From: JAPXLN01 sp033809515
GTDB taxonomy: Bacteria; Bacillota; Sulfobacillia; Fermentithermobacillales; Fermentithermobacillaceae
Direction: 5' to 3'
Length of the DNA: 27,893 nucleotides
NCBI GenBank assembly: GCA_033809515.1
Contig: JAPXLN010000017.1
Location: 1 to 27,893 of the forward strand
Shown in pieces: positions 6,691-14,750 of the stretch (its first letter is position 1; every line of letters begins with the position of its first letter). A program made the translations under genes and the position numbers. The notes under the pieces are model-generated. The model had not been told where the DNA came from. It was given only the letters and a program-made list of their open reading frames with translations, and searched no databases.

Positions 6691-8343
6691 GTGAAGAACA
6701 CCAGAGAACACATCTATAGACTGCTTCTGGACCTGGTATCGGTGGCAAGTGTCTCCCCAAGCTATGAAGAGGTCACTGTGGCAAAGCTTATGCACCATAG
6801 ACTTGCATCCATACCTTACTTCGCGGCTGGAAAAGGCGACCTCAGGCTGATTGCGGTAGAAGATGACCCCCTCGACCGGAAAATCGTTTTTGCTATGGTA
6901 AAGGCTGAGCCAAAGACTCCGAGGACTATTATTCTTACAGGCCATATGGACGTGGTTGAAGCTGCTGAGTCGGGCTCTCTGGCACATCATGCTTTCAGTC
7001 CCGAGGACTTTACCTGGGAGCTTGCAAGTATGAGTTCCTTGAACCTTCCTCCGGAGGCCGAGGAAGACCTTGAATCGGGTAACTATCTGTTTGGCCGAGG
7101 CGTAATGGATATGAAATCTGGGCTCGCCATACAGATAGCTCTTCTTTCGGAACTGTCGGAAACTCCAGAGAACTTACCGTGTAATTACATCTTTCTAGCT
7201 GTGCCTGATGAGGAAAACAATTCTGCAGGAATGCGAACTGCTGTGAAATACCTGGCCGGATTGCAGAAGACTGAAGGCTTGGATTTCCTGGCATGCGTTA
7301 ATTCGGAAGGTACAGGGCCGAAATTCCCCGGAGACCGAAACCGCTATGTTGATATAGGCACTATAGGTAAGATTATGCCGTTTTTCTACTGCGTCGGGAG
7401 AGAAAGCCACGTTGGGCAGTACTTTTCCGGGCTTAACGCAAATCTCTTAGCGTCAGCGGTAAACCTTATTATGGAAGCGAACTCGGAAATAGCTGACTCT
7501 TTCAACTCTGAGGTTTACCCTCCACCGGCAAACCTGAAGCATACAGACTTAAGAGATCTCTATTCTGTAACTCTGCCGGCCCGGGCCATCACTTACTACA
7601 ATCACCTTACAGTTACGGCCACGCCGGGAACTGTCCTGAGCTACATGAAGCAAACTGCCAGGAAGGCTTTTGAGGATGCTTTGTCTCATTTGAGAGCCAG
7701 CGCAGAGCTTTTTGCCAGGAAGTCCGGCCAGCCTCTGGAAATACCCTGGACCCCCCGGGTTATTACTTACGAGGATCTTCTGCACCATGTTCAGAAGGGG
7801 TTTTCCGGAGACCTGCGCGAGCATCTGGCTACCTTTGCAGCTGGCCTCCCTGATAGCATGGACCAGCGTGAGAAGTCTGTTGCGGTGGTCAGCGAAGCGC
7901 TTCGGCTTTCTCACCATAAGGACCCAGTCATCATACTGGGATTCCTTCCCCCGTTTTACCCCCATCGCAGCAATCTGCGGCAAAACCCCAGGGAACTGGC
8001 GCTTCTGGAGGTCATAGACAAAGTGATTGACGAGGCAAAGACAGAATTTGGGGAAACCCTTGTCATCTCGGAGCATTTTGCTGCCATAAGCGACCTAAGC
8101 TACCTTGGGTTTCAGGGCACACGGGACGATCTTATGCAGCTTGCGGAAAACACACCTGGTTGGGGCACTGTTTACGACCTGCCTGTAGATGAACTGCTTG
8201 CGCTTGATGTGCCTGTGGTTAACCTTGGCCCCCACGGCAAAGACGCCCATAAGTTTACAGAGAGGCTGGAGCTTGACTATTCCCTAGAAGTGGCACCGGC
8301 GTTGCTTAAGTCTTTGGTTAGCAGCTTGTCCAAATTGGAATAA
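6691..8343 (+). CDS. M20-family metallopeptidase, RocB-like
   Basis: The 550-residue protein resembles Bacillus RocB, an M20/M25/M40-family protein linked to arginine use whose exact reaction is unsettled. Zinc-site segments are visible: TGHMDVV (His85), FGRGVMDMKSG (Asp140) and AVPDEENNSAG (the Glu pair 174-175). It is longer than ordinary M20 dipeptidases (about 380-470), which fits RocB. The GTG start has AGAGGAGG eight bases upstream. It is a single-gene unit: a repeat-bearing leader lies before it and a GC-rich hairpin (8358-8377) after it. No rocA, rocD or rocF is near, so an arginine role is not supported by context. A deacylase or aminopeptidase role is equally open. Confidence 0.85.
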   Translation: MKNTREHIYRLLLDLVSVASVSPSYEEVTVAKLMHHRLASIPYFAAGKGDLRLIAVEDDPLDRKIVFAMVKAEPKTPRTIILTGHMDVVEAAESGSLAHHAFSPEDFTWELASMSSLNLPPEAEEDLESGNYLFGRGVMDMKSGLAIQIALLSELSETPENLPCNYIFLAVPDEENNSAGMRTAVKYLAGLQKTEGLDFLACVNSEGTGPKFPGDRNRYVDIGTIGKIMPFFYCVGRESHVGQYFSGLNANLLASAVNLIMEANSEIADSFNSEVYPPPANLKHTDLRDLYSVTLPARAITYYNHLTVTATPGTVLSYMKQTARKAFEDALSHLRASAELFARKSGQPLEIPWTPRVITYEDLLHHVQKGFSGDLREHLATFAAGLPDSMDQREKSVAVVSEALRLSHHKDPVIILGFLPPFYPHRSNLRQNPRELALLEVIDKVIDEAKTEFGETLVISEHFAAISDLSYLGFQGTRDDLMQLAENTPGWGTVYDLPVDELLALDVPVVNLGPHGKDAHKFTERLELDYSLEVAPALLKSLVSSLSKLE

Positions 8344-8357
8344 ATGTATATCGCAGA

Positions 8358-8377
8358 GGGGGCGGGCAACCGCCCCC
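8358..8377 (+). terminator. Hairpin after the M20 peptidase gene
   Basis: GGGGGCGG pairs with CCGCCCCC around a GCAA loop, 14 bp past the stop codon. The following CTGTCTTG is only mildly T-rich. It lies between two convergent genes and may serve both. Confidence 0.6.
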
Positions 8378-8401
8378 CTGTCTTGATGAAAAATCCATAA
8401 T

Positions 8402-9079
8402 CTACCATGAGTACATCATCGCCTTCTTCCTGGGGTCAGGACCTCCCAGGAGCCGCAGGTGTTCCACATGGTTTTCCTTTAGAACAACCCATTCCCTCGA
8501 GCTTTCAAGAGTCACCACGGAAATTGAGCAATTGGCAGCCGCAGGTGTGCTGGGGTCCACTGCAGCGCCCCGGACATAGGCCAGGATACACCTGACAACT
8601 CCGCCATGGGTGACAATGGCCACTGTCCGGTTCCTGAAAGAGGCGCCGGCTATGGAGGCGAAAGCCTGTCTGACCCTGCGGTCCAGGTCTCCGTAAGATT
8701 CTCCGCCAGGCCGCGGCTCAGTCAGGGGCCTTTGCTTCAGCCGCTCAAAAGCCTCAGGCCAGGCAGCCCTGGCCTCATCCATGGTCTTACCCTGGAACAA
8801 GCCGCAGTGGATTTCCCTCAGCCTTGGATCAAGCACCAGACGGCACCGCTGATGCTTGAGAATAGCCCTGGACGTCTCCACTGCCCTGGACAGATCACTG
8901 GAAAACACAGCGTCCAGCGAAACGCCTGCCAGCGCCTGCCCAACACACTCCGCCTGTCGCCTCCCCATCTCCGACAAGGGCGTATCCAGGTGCCCCTGAA
9001 GGATGCCAGACTTATTCGCATCAGTCTCACCGTGTCTAATCAAGTAATATGTTTGAGGAAAGACTGTCTCGTCTTGCAC
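8402..9079 (-). CDS. Histidine phosphatase (phosphoglycerate mutase-like superfamily)
   Basis: This branch of the superfamily transfers phosphate through a histidine. The RHGET motif has the nucleophile His16, with DANKSGILQGHLDTPLSEMGRRQA after it as in PhoE/CobC/GpmB-type enzymes (motif described in two parts here). FSSDLSRAVET and REIHCGLFQGKT carry further phosphate-pocket residues, and VAIVTHGGVVR carries the second catalytic histidine. I prefer the GTG at 9077-9079 because GGGAAGGGAGAG lies upstream. A GTG at 9104-9106 would add nine residues but has no separate ribosome binding site. The product is then 225 residues. Substrate unknown; no cobalamin or glycolytic genes are adjacent. Convergent with the peptidase gene. 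Confidence 0.88.
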   Translation of the reverse strand: MQDETVFPQTYYLIRHGETDANKSGILQGHLDTPLSEMGRRQAECVGQALAGVSLDAVFSSDLSRAVETSRAILKHQRCRLVLDPRLREIHCGLFQGKTMDEARAAWPEAFERLKQRPLTEPRPGGESYGDLDRRVRQAFASIAGASFRNRTVAIVTHGGVVRCILAYVRGAAVDPSTPAAANCSISVVTLESSREWVVLKENHVEHLRLLGGPDPRKKAMMYSW

Positions 9080-9215
9080 TCGCCTGCTTCTCTCCCTTCC
9101 CTGCACCTCTTACTACACGTTTCTACAACCATCTTACCTCTTTCCCCTCAACCTTGCCGCCGCGGCGAATAGATCACGCCCGCTCTATGCATCCTTCTAT
9201 TGAGGTGATTGAACA

Positions 9216-9887
9216 GTGACCCATCAGCTAACGCAGAAAGAAAGGCTTCTTCTGCAAGATCAGCTCAACCACGAAGAAATGTGCATCAAGAAGTACTCAG
9301 GTTACGCAAGACATGCCCAGGACCAGGAAGTAAAGCGCATGTTCAACGAGTTCGCCCAAATGGAGGAATCCCACTATAACACGTTACAAGGCTTTCTGGG
9401 CGGACAGGGCGGTCAAACCGGACAGACCGGTCAGGGTGGGCAGGCCGGACAGGGCGGTCAGACCGGACGTCCCGGGCAAGGTGGGCAGTTTAGGCAGGGG
9501 GAACAAAATGTTCAGGGCCGGGAGGGCGAACAGCAGGCCCATATGGCCGGCGAAAAAGACCCTCAGCACGGAGGCGATTCCGCAAAAGGAAGCACATTCC
9601 GCCCCTTCCTGCAGGAAACAGGCATACTGGGCGGTCTCGGAATCGGACTGGAAAGGCCTGACAGAGCGCATCAGGGGCCAACCTCAGGCACACAGGCCGA
9701 TGAAGCCATGCTCACCGACATGCTGATGACAGAAAAGTACATTTCCGGGACATACGACACAACCATCTTCGAAACCGTGAACCCTAACATAAGACAGGCG
9801 CTCCAGCACATTCAGAAAGAAGAGCAGCATCACGGCGAGAAGATCTTCAAGCACATGCAAGACCACGGCATGTACACGCCACAGTAG
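9216..9887 (+). CDS. CotF-family spore coat protein with a collagen-like insert
   Basis: The 223-residue protein is a ferritin-like helix bundle of the CotF family, found on or around spores. The N-terminal part (about residues 5-60, ERLLLQDQLNHEEMCIKKYS and EFAQMEESHYNTLQGF) and the C-terminal part (about 163-215, MLTDMLMTEKYISGTYDTTI and HIQKEEQHHGEKIFKHMQ) each supply helices. Between them lies a long insert. Residues 63-92 form ten consecutive Gly-X-Y triplets dominated by Gly-Gln-Gly and Gly-Gln-Thr, followed by a polar Gln/Glu-rich stretch. The GTG start (9216) follows GAGGTGAT. It is a single-gene unit closed by a strong hairpin at 9950-9981. Assignment rests on the helix motifs and the ending, not on a search. 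Confidence 0.82.
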   Translation: MTHQLTQKERLLLQDQLNHEEMCIKKYSGYARHAQDQEVKRMFNEFAQMEESHYNTLQGFLGGQGGQTGQTGQGGQAGQGGQTGRPGQGGQFRQGEQNVQGREGEQQAHMAGEKDPQHGGDSAKGSTFRPFLQETGILGGLGIGLERPDRAHQGPTSGTQADEAMLTDMLMTEKYISGTYDTTIFETVNPNIRQALQHIQKEEQHHGEKIFKHMQDHGMYTPQ

Positions 9888-9949
9888 AACACAGTTCGGG
9901 ATAGGTCCACGGAAGGACAAGAAGTAAGGAACTCAAACTCACTCTGCTT

Positions 9950-9981
9950 GAGAGAGCCTGCACAACAACGCAGGCTCTCTC
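9950..9981 (+). terminator. Strong hairpin after the coat protein gene
   Basis: GAGAGAGCCTGC and GCAGGCTCTCTC pair perfectly over 12 bp around an 8-base loop, about 60 bp after the coat protein stop. The downstream CTATTCC is not a clear T-run, but the stem strength and place support a terminator. Confidence 0.7.
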
Positions 9982-10093
9982 CTATTCCAGCTTTAGAGGA
10001 TACCACAAGGCCCACGCAGAATACCTGAGACAGCCTAATCCAGGACATGACGGCCCAACCAAACAAGGAAAAAACAAAAAGGGGCAAGCATAC

Positions 10094-11383
10094 GTGATAA
10101 ACGGGGCACTTCTGCGGTTGCTCTACGAAGCAGCAAGCATACAGCGATGGAACGACCACATTCGCCCTTCCCAGGGCTTTACTGAACTTGACAAGCAGGC
10201 CCACAAGATGGTCTACGCCTATGTCCTGGCCAAATACGAAGAAGAAGAGCGATGCGCCCCGGTTAACTACATTCGTTTGATCGAAGGAGGCCTTGCAGAG
10301 TTCCTTCACCGGGTCAAACTTACCGACATCAAGCCGGCCATCTACCACCGTCTCATGAAAGAACGAGGGCCGGACCTAAACAAATGGGTTCTCGAACAGC
10401 TATCGGACGCCCTGGAAGACATCGGCCCTGAATTCCCTGACAAGTTCATACGCTACCATCAGGAGCAAAGCATGTGGCCCCTGGAACGGCGAATACTGAG
10501 AGCATCCCATTACCTGGCCACCAACTGGGAGTTTCAAATCGTCTACCACCTCAATCAGTCGTTGTACGGACTGGAACAGACTCGAGAGGAAGTGGAAAAC
10601 GAGCTTGAAAGCCACTCAGGGTTGGCCGGCGTGCAAAAATTGAGCCTCAAGAAAAAAACCAGCCACTTTCTTGACCTGGCCGGACAGCTCCGGTTCCAGC
10701 AAAGATGGGCCCACTCGCCCAGAGTCCCTCAAACATCAGTGCTTGGTCACATGCTCATAGTCGCCATGCTGGCCTACATATGCTCTGTCCAAGTAAAGGC
10801 GTGCCCCAGGAGAACGTACAACAACTATTTTGGCGGGTTGTTTCACGACCTTCCTGAGCTTTTGACCAGGGACATAGTCTCTCCCGTGAAAAAATCCGTA
10901 GAAGGCTTGGAAGAGATAGTTAAGGATATAGAAAGGAAACAGGTGGAGGAAAAGCTCCTTCCCCTCCTCCCGGTATCATGGCACAAAGAGATCCTATACT
11001 TTGTCCAGGATGAATTTTCCAACAAGATCCTCAAGGACGACGAAATCATTATGAACGACGACAACGACATCATCATTGGTGATAGAATCACGGTTGACCG
11101 CGAAACGAAGACATCAGAGAAGGGCCCCTTGACCCGGCGATACAACGAAGACAAGTACTGGCCCTATGACGGGGACCTGGTCAAGGCCTGCGACGACCTG
11201 GCAGCCTACATGGAAGTACTGCTTTCAATCGAACACGGCACCAAATCCCATCACCTGGAAGACGGAAAATCTACCGTGGAAGAGAAATACCGCCATGCGG
11301 TCATCCAGGGAATCGACTTCGGCGAGATCATCCGGTCCGCAGGCAACAGCACCCGCCAGGGCCCGGAGCTCGCCGGCCAATAG
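10094..11383 (+). CDS. HD-domain hydrolase (YfbR/COG1896-like)
   Basis: HD-domain proteins are metal-dependent phosphohydrolases, often acting on nucleotides. The 429-residue protein has SVLGHM (His219) and the diagnostic GLFHDLPELLTRDIVSPVK (His251-Asp252), as in YfbR-like HD hydrolases. The N-terminal 200 residues are a helical region without a motif that I recognise. An acidic segment IIMNDDNDIIIGD lies near residues 317-329. The GTG start has only a weak GGGG-type signal upstream, so the start is less certain than the domain call. It stands alone on the plus strand. Its 3' end abuts and may slightly overlap the MFS remnant on the other strand. The substrate cannot be read from the sequence. 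Confidence 0.8.
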   Translation: MINGALLRLLYEAASIQRWNDHIRPSQGFTELDKQAHKMVYAYVLAKYEEEERCAPVNYIRLIEGGLAEFLHRVKLTDIKPAIYHRLMKERGPDLNKWVLEQLSDALEDIGPEFPDKFIRYHQEQSMWPLERRILRASHYLATNWEFQIVYHLNQSLYGLEQTREEVENELESHSGLAGVQKLSLKKKTSHFLDLAGQLRFQQRWAHSPRVPQTSVLGHMLIVAMLAYICSVQVKACPRRTYNNYFGGLFHDLPELLTRDIVSPVKKSVEGLEEIVKDIERKQVEEKLLPLLPVSWHKEILYFVQDEFSNKILKDDEIIMNDDNDIIIGDRITVDRETKTSEKGPLTRRYNEDKYWPYDGDLVKACDDLAAYMEVLLSIEHGTKSHHLEDGKSTVEEKYRHAVIQGIDFGEIIRSAGNSTRQGPELAGQ

Positions 11384-11402
11384 TTTCCCGAAGATACATA
11401 GC

Positions 11403-11735
11403 CGGCCGTACTTCCTTGAAGAACAGGAATCCTTCTCCCATCTCCGACATTGTGATCCGCCCCCTGGCTACCTTCCGTTCATCGTAGCGCAGCCTACAAA
11501 GACTGAAACACACAACAGCTGCGAACAGAGTACCGGCATTGACTGCTATGCACCACCATGCACCTAAGGAGGCATAAGCTAACCCGGCCACCGCAGGGCC
11601 GAGAACCAAAGGAGGGACAAGGTTTGCGACCATCCCAAGGGAAAGGGCAGTAGCAGAACCTGTCTTTTCCAGAATTAAGATGGCAATGGCCATGCCCCCG
11701 ATGGCATCGCCTATCATCGCCACAGTCCGCCCCAA
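11403..11735 (-). pseudogene. MFS transporter remnant with internal deletion
   Basis: The translated minus strand is clearly MFS (multidrug/EntS-like MFS_3 type), but only pieces remain. MIGDAIGGMAIAILILEKTG and ALSLGMVANLVPPLVLGP correspond to helices 1 and 2. The next residues, AGLAYASLGAWWCIAVNAGT, correspond to the helix-5/6 region normally about 100 residues later. The join falls near 11595 at a Gly-Pro-x-x-Ala-Gly sequence that occurs at both places in intact homologues. After GEGFLFFKEVRP the similarity stops, about 300 residues short of a full protein, and the frame runs antisense into the HD gene end. The usual first ten residues are also missing. It follows dpaL by 11 bp and was probably the third gene of that operon. 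Confidence 0.78.
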
Positions 11736-11746
11736 ACCCCGGACGT

Positions 11747-13060
11747 CTACGGACGTACAGTCATCCGGCTACCCCCGACTATTTCCCGGTAATTAGCAGG
11801 GTCTGTATCCCCCTCTGTGCTAATGAGAAGTATCCGCGAGTCTTTGTCCAGGCCCAGCTCTTTCCTGAGTCCCGAACAATCCGGATGCTGAGTCAGCACC
11901 GAAAGAAGCCCCATGCTCACTGCCCCGGACTCGCCTGAAACAACCACCGGGTCATCTCCGGCAGGACCGGCCAGCATCCTCATGCCCCGGGCAGCAACCT
12001 CGTCAGGACAGGCAACGTAGGCATGGGCGTAATCTCGCAGAACCTCCCATGCCAGCAAATTAGGCTCTCCGCATGCCAGCCCGGCCATGATGGTGTTGAG
12101 GTCGCCTCTTGCATCTTCCTCAACTGAGTGAGGTTTCCCGTCACCGGCCGCTGCAGATACAAGCATGCAAGCAGCCCGGTCAGGCTCAACCACCGTCGTA
12201 AAGGGATACTCGGCAGGATACATGCTTGCGTAACACCCCAGGACTGCCGCAGCCAGTCCACCAACGCCGGCCTGAAGAAACACGTGTGTTGGTAGTCGAA
12301 TCTCGTCGGATAGCGTTGCCTCTGCAACCAAACATCGAGACTGCTCCTCCAGTTCCGCAACGATAGTGGTATAGCCCTGCATAATCCATCTGGGAACCTC
12401 CGTATACCCATCCCAGGCCGTATCCTGTATCACCAGCCATCCGTTAGCTTCAGCATGTCCGACACACAGCCTGACCGTGTCATCGTAACCTACGTCGCTT
12501 ACAACAACCCTGGCCCCCAGCTCCCTTACAGCGTCGATCCTGCTCTTGGCCGTGCCCTTGGGAACATACACAACGGCCTTGTGTCCAAGCTGCCGGGTGG
12601 CCCAGGCCACCCCTTTTCCGTGATTCCCCGCTGTGGCCGTAGCGAAAGTCAGCTGCCCGGTCCTCTCCCTGACCAGGTCAGACCGGACCATCTCATAGGT
12701 CACCCCGTCAGAGTCCAAACCCGCCCTCTGGCATATGGCCTGAGCAATGGCATATAGACCTCCCAGCCCCTTAAAAGCATTCAGGCCGAACCGCCTGGAT
12801 TCGTCCTTAACCATGATATCCGCAAGGCCTAATTGCCCGGCAAGGGCCGAAAGCCTCACCAAAGGAGTAACCTCGTAGCCCGGAACGCTCATGTAAAACC
12901 TGCGGACCTTCTGTGCAACCTCGTTGCCCAGGAAAGAGGGTTCAACAGCGCCCAGCCGCTCCCTCCCGGTCCCGCCACGCCTGCCAGGCACAAAAAGCCG
13001 AATTCCAGCCAGTTCAGCTAGTGGCCTGCTCGTCGAAAACCGGGTTTCCTGTTCACTCAT
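11747..13060 (-). CDS. dpaL: Diaminopropionate ammonia-lyase
   Basis: This PLP enzyme converts 2,3-diaminopropionate to pyruvate and two ammonia. The 437-residue protein matches the YgeX/DpaL family along its length: SRRFGLNAFKGLGG with the PLP lysine at residue 97, TATAGNHGKGVAWA for the phosphate loop, GYDDTVRL, IQDTAWDGYTEVPRWIMQGY, TIMAGLACGEPN, SGESGAVSMG and LLISTEGDTDPANYREIV. The ATG at 13058-13060 has AAGGGGTG upstream; an earlier in-frame start would add 19 Cys-rich residues without family likeness. It is 34 bp after galK on the same strand. The usual ygeW/xdh/hydantoinase neighbours are missing, so its role is probably degradation of a toxic or dietary amino acid. Residues 160-180 and 235-250 look normal; no broken motif is seen. 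Confidence 0.95.
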   Translation of the reverse strand: MSEQETRFSTSRPLAELAGIRLFVPGRRGGTGRERLGAVEPSFLGNEVAQKVRRFYMSVPGYEVTPLVRLSALAGQLGLADIMVKDESRRFGLNAFKGLGGLYAIAQAICQRAGLDSDGVTYEMVRSDLVRERTGQLTFATATAGNHGKGVAWATRQLGHKAVVYVPKGTAKSRIDAVRELGARVVVSDVGYDDTVRLCVGHAEANGWLVIQDTAWDGYTEVPRWIMQGYTTIVAELEEQSRCLVAEATLSDEIRLPTHVFLQAGVGGLAAAVLGCYASMYPAEYPFTTVVEPDRAACMLVSAAAGDGKPHSVEEDARGDLNTIMAGLACGEPNLLAWEVLRDYAHAYVACPDEVAARGMRMLAGPAGDDPVVVSGESGAVSMGLLSVLTQHPDCSGLRKELGLDKDSRILLISTEGDTDPANYREIVGGSRMTVRP

Positions 13061-13094
13061 ACCTGTACACCCCTTCAAACAGCAGCCACCACAA

Positions 13095-14411
13095 CTACAG
13101 GTCAACCGCCTGCACACCGTCTCCCGCTACGCACGTATAAAAACGAGGCAAAAGACCTGTTTTCCCGGCGTAGCTTTGAGAAACAGCCCGGACAAACTCT
13201 TTTTCTTTGTCTTTTCGTACCAAAGCAATGGCTGAACCCCCAAAACCCGCCCCGGTCATGCGGGCCCCAATACACCCATCGAAGGCTAGGGAATCATGAA
13301 CAATGGTGTCCAACTCAAAACCGGTAACCTCGTAGTCATCCCGCAATGAGTCGTGGGACTGTACCATAAGGCGGCCGAACCCGGCAAGATCCCCCTGTCT
13401 GAGGAGTCGGGCAGCTTCAACCGTCCGGAGGTTCTCAGACACAGCGTGCCTAGCCCGCCTCATGGCCGTCTTGTCATCGACAAAAGAAGAAACGTCAGCC
13501 AGGGTGGCCCGGCACAGTGAGCTGATCGGCTTGTGCCTGCGTATGGCTTCCAGAGCCTTCTCGCATTCCAGGCGCCTCTGGTTATACTTTGAGGACTCCA
13601 GCCCCCTCTTCTTGCCTGTGTCCATGATAGCCAGGACATGCTCGCCCAGGTCAAGCGGAACAAACTCATGTTCAAGAGTGCTGCAGTCTAAAAGCAGCGC
13701 CGCATCTTTCCTGCCCATAGCAACTGCGAATTGGTCCATAATGCCGCACTTGACTCCCACAAACTCGTTCTCTGCGGTCTGGCAAAGTTTCGCCAGAGAG
13801 ACCCTGTCCATGCATTCTCCCTGTGACGGGTACAAAAGAAGGTACCCTGTCAGAACCTCCAGTGCAGCTGAGGACGAAAGGCCTGCCTTAGAAGGCAAAT
13901 CTGCGGCGAACAGGATCTTGCATCCCGGCACCTCAAACCCTTGAGACTGCAAGCGCCGGATGACGCCTTTCGGGTAGTTGGCCCAGCCGTCTGAAACCTC
14001 AAACCTGATATCTTCATCCAGGGAGACAACTGTTTTGCCCGGGAAGTCCATTGACCTGAGATGAACTGTCCTCTCGCCCGTAAAGCGTACAGCTGCCCAT
14101 ATCCCCAGGGAAAGTGCAGCAGGCATGACGAATCCGCCGTTGTAATCAGTATGCTCTCCAATCAAGTTGACCCTGCCGGGCGCAAAGAACAACCCTATTT
14201 CGCCGGGCCTTTCGCGTAAGGCGCCTCCCGGACGGCTTGCGGTGCCTGTGGGTCTGTCTCCGCAGTCATCCCCGTACTCCCTAACGAAAGCCTCCTTCAG
14301 GCCTGCAATCAAGCTGGCCCTACCAGCGCTGTCAGTCAAACTAAGCAACCCTTCGCCCTCCCAATCCGTCATACTCTTTCGCCATTCGTCTCCCCGACTT
14401 TTTCGCCTCAT
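13095..14411 (-). CDS. galK: Galactokinase
   Basis: GalK phosphorylates galactose at C1 with ATP (Leloir pathway). The 438-residue protein has the galactokinase signature GRVNLIGEHTDYNGGFVMP (residues 79-97), the GHMP ATP-binding motif GLSSSAALEV, the catalytic aspartate region CGIMDQFAVAMG, and the C-terminal GARMTGAGFGGSAIALV. The signature starts about 50 residues later than in most galactokinases because of a longer N-terminus that includes a polar Gly/Arg stretch near residues 50-70. An ATG at 14370-14372 (13 residues in) is a possible alternative start; neither has a strong ribosome binding site. No galT or galE lies in the window; its partner is dpaL, an unusual pairing. Confidence 0.93.
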   Translation of the reverse strand: MRRKSRGDEWRKSMTDWEGEGLLSLTDSAGRASLIAGLKEAFVREYGDDCGDRPTGTASRPGGALRERPGEIGLFFAPGRVNLIGEHTDYNGGFVMPAALSLGIWAAVRFTGERTVHLRSMDFPGKTVVSLDEDIRFEVSDGWANYPKGVIRRLQSQGFEVPGCKILFAADLPSKAGLSSSAALEVLTGYLLLYPSQGECMDRVSLAKLCQTAENEFVGVKCGIMDQFAVAMGRKDAALLLDCSTLEHEFVPLDLGEHVLAIMDTGKKRGLESSKYNQRRLECEKALEAIRRHKPISSLCRATLADVSSFVDDKTAMRRARHAVSENLRTVEAARLLRQGDLAGFGRLMVQSHDSLRDDYEVTGFELDTIVHDSLAFDGCIGARMTGAGFGGSAIALVRKDKEKEFVRAVSQSYAGKTGLLPRFYTCVAGDGVQAVDL

Positions 14412-14688
14412 GCTTGAGCTTTACCTGCCGTGGCAGATGCTCAGAAATGATGAAGGAATTGACCACGTCCCTGTCTAAGTTAGTACCCAAGTTGGTGGCA
14501 TTCAGACCGGCAGGGGCGGTCAGGCAATTGGCGGGCAATGGCAGACGATTGCAGACTATCGGTTGAAATATCCGTACCTTCTGACGATAATCATTACAGA
14601 GGTTTTTTCTTCGCCTTTTTCGTCTTCTATAGGAGCAGCACAGGTAAGATATCTTCTCGGAACGTTTGTTTCGGAATGTCTGAATTTA

Positions 14689-14697
14689 TGCTATAGT
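14689..14697 (+). promoter_or_regulatory. Candidate extended -10 promoter of the GGDEF gene
   Basis: TGCTATAGT fits an extended -10 element (TGN then TATAAT with one mismatch), 54 bp before the GTG at 14751. No good -35 hexamer stands at the right distance, as is common for extended -10 promoters. The rest of the 339-bp gap 14412-14750 shows only a T-rich stretch near 14600 and no gene. Confidence 0.45.
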
Positions 14698-14750
14698 CTG
14701 CAGGGCGTTGAAGGTCGAAGTATGATTTCGTAAGGAGTGTCGATCAAGAC

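Noticed and set aside
11403..11735. Intact 135-residue membrane protein
   Set aside because: The sequence is two separated pieces of an MFS protein with no first helix start, and its tail is antisense to the HD gene.
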